The translations under genes were made by a program, and so were the position numbers. Under the pieces are notes generated by a model. It was not told the DNA's origin. It made no database searches and saw only the letters and a list, made by a program, of their open reading frames with translations. Shown here one piece after another: positions 41,165-41,693 of a stretch of DNA of 41,693 bases (its first letter is position 1; each line of letters starts with the position of its first letter). The stretch comes from Myxococcales bacterium (GTDB lineage Bacteria > Myxococcota_A > Polyangia > Haliangiales > Haliangiaceae): NCBI GenBank assembly GCA_028287115.1, contig JAQBQF010000221.1, forward strand, positions 1 to 41,693. Reading direction: 5' to 3'.

Positions 41165-41575
41165 ATGCCCCCGCGCTTCTCCGCGGGGAAGCGGATTCTG
41201 ATCGTCGAAGATAACAACGAGACCGCTGGTGCGCTCAAGACGGGGCTCGAGGACCTCGGATACCCGGTCGCCCTCGCGCACAACGGCCCGGTCGCCCTAC
41301 AGATCGCCAAGACCTTCCAGCCGGACGTGTGTCTGCTCGACATCGTGCTTCCGGTGATGGACGGGTACGAGCTCATCAAGCGCATGCGCGAGAGCACGGA
41401 CCCATCCCGGCAGATCCACTACGTCGCGCTGACCGGTCACACGAAGCAGTTCGATCGCCAGCGATCGATCGAGGCCGGCTGCACCGAGCATCTCGTCAAG
41501 CCGGTGCGCGTTCACCAGCTCGCGCGTGTGCTCGAGCAGCTTTATCAGAACGCGCTAACACCCCGAACGCGCTAA
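41165..41575 (+). CDS. Stand-alone receiver-domain response regulator
   Basis: A 136-residue receiver. Start taken at ATG 41165, with AAGGA six bases upstream; ATGs at 41129/41132 add 12 residues and lack such a site. Acidic pocket Glu15-Asp16 (IVEDNNE), acceptor Asp59 in CLLDIVLPVMDG, Thr90 (ALTGHT) and Lys112 (LVKPVR) are present. No output domain. The last codons (QNALTPRTR, stop) are part of a 17-bp tandem repeat that continues past the stop: the first, diverged repeat unit encodes Asn-Ala-Leu-Thr-Pro and the stop lies in the first perfect unit. Confidence 0.92.
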   Translation: MPPRFSAGKRILIVEDNNETAGALKTGLEDLGYPVALAHNGPVALQIAKTFQPDVCLLDIVLPVMDGYELIKRMRESTDPSRQIHYVALTGHTKQFDRQRSIEAGCTEHLVKPVRVHQLARVLEQLYQNALTPRTR

Positions 41576-41693
41576 CCGTCCAAACGCGCTAACCGTCCAA
41601 ACGCGCTAACCGTCCAAACGCGCTAACCGTCCAAACGCGCTAACCGTCCAAACGCGCTAACCGTCCAAACGCGCTAACCGTCCAAGCTCGCTA
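41549..41693 (+). repeat. 17-bp tandem repeat array, cut by the window edge
   Basis: One diverged unit (41549-41565) is followed by seven identical units AACGCGCTAACCGTCCA (41566-41684) and a partial, changed unit (41685-41693). Unit length 17 is not a multiple of three, and each unit holds a TAA, so no frame stays open. The array starts inside the receiver gene. It may continue beyond the window. Confidence 0.97.

Noticed and set aside
41549..41693. CRISPR array
   Set aside because: Units are directly adjacent 17-mers without spacers.

Overview
The window is dense, GC-rich DNA (by eye about 65% G+C) with short intergenic gaps and genes on both strands. Several traits point to a myxobacterium (Myxococcota), probably near Haliangium/Kofleria. 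There are many lipobox-bearing exported proteins of unknown function, a serine protease with a Gly/Ser linker and a MYXO-CTERM-like tail, an exported helix-hairpin-helix lipoprotein, a collagen-like protein, an AgmX/TonB-like C-terminal domain protein, Lys/Ala/Pro-rich histone H1-like proteins and abundant soluble signalling proteins. The taxonomic call is inference from gene content. I saw no rRNA, tRNA, CRISPR array, insertion sequence or phage genes.

Layout, 1-10 kb: the N-terminus of an ECF sigma factor runs off the left edge and is divergent from a small ABM-like protein. Next come an outer-membrane barrel protein, a lactate/malate dehydrogenase-like enzyme with several altered pocket positions, an HhH lipoprotein, an AraC regulator divergent from an NmrA-like oxidoreductase, an exported chymotrypsin-fold protease, a second barrel-like protein, a zinc-ribbon membrane protein and a TfoX-N protein. 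10-20 kb: a methyltransferase, full-length Lon, a cluster of exported proteins including a collagen-like protein with its small lipoprotein partner, a dienelactone hydrolase, a 36-residue lipoprotein, a lipoprotein amidohydrolase, YebC, and a thioesterase coupled to a histone H1-like protein.

20-31 kb: a coupled plus-strand run (GH15 glucosidase, 4-TM protein, 632-aa lipoprotein, 1-TM protein) meets a soluble histidine kinase tail to tail. Then a divergent cassette pairs TPR protein + HupE/UreJ-type membrane protein (minus) with two DUF4331-type exported proteins (plus), the latter ending in a clear intrinsic terminator. 31-41.7 kb: an M23 peptidase, a second 36-residue lipoprotein, a START-like lipoprotein, an exported protein of six Cys-rich repeats, an operon of a two-domain KaiC-like ATPase with two stand-alone receiver proteins, an 897-aa HEAT-repeat protein, pirin, a frameshifted GFA-family gene behind a molybdenum-carrier-like protein, and a third receiver protein whose 3' end runs into a 17-bp tandem repeat at the window edge.

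The most interesting points are the KaiC-like/receiver operon with only half of the KaiC phosphosite, the DUF4331-TPR-HupE cassette, the Cys-repeat protein, the 17-bp repeat array that begins inside a gene, the altered dehydrogenase pocket, and two tiny lipoprotein genes that a length cut-off would miss.
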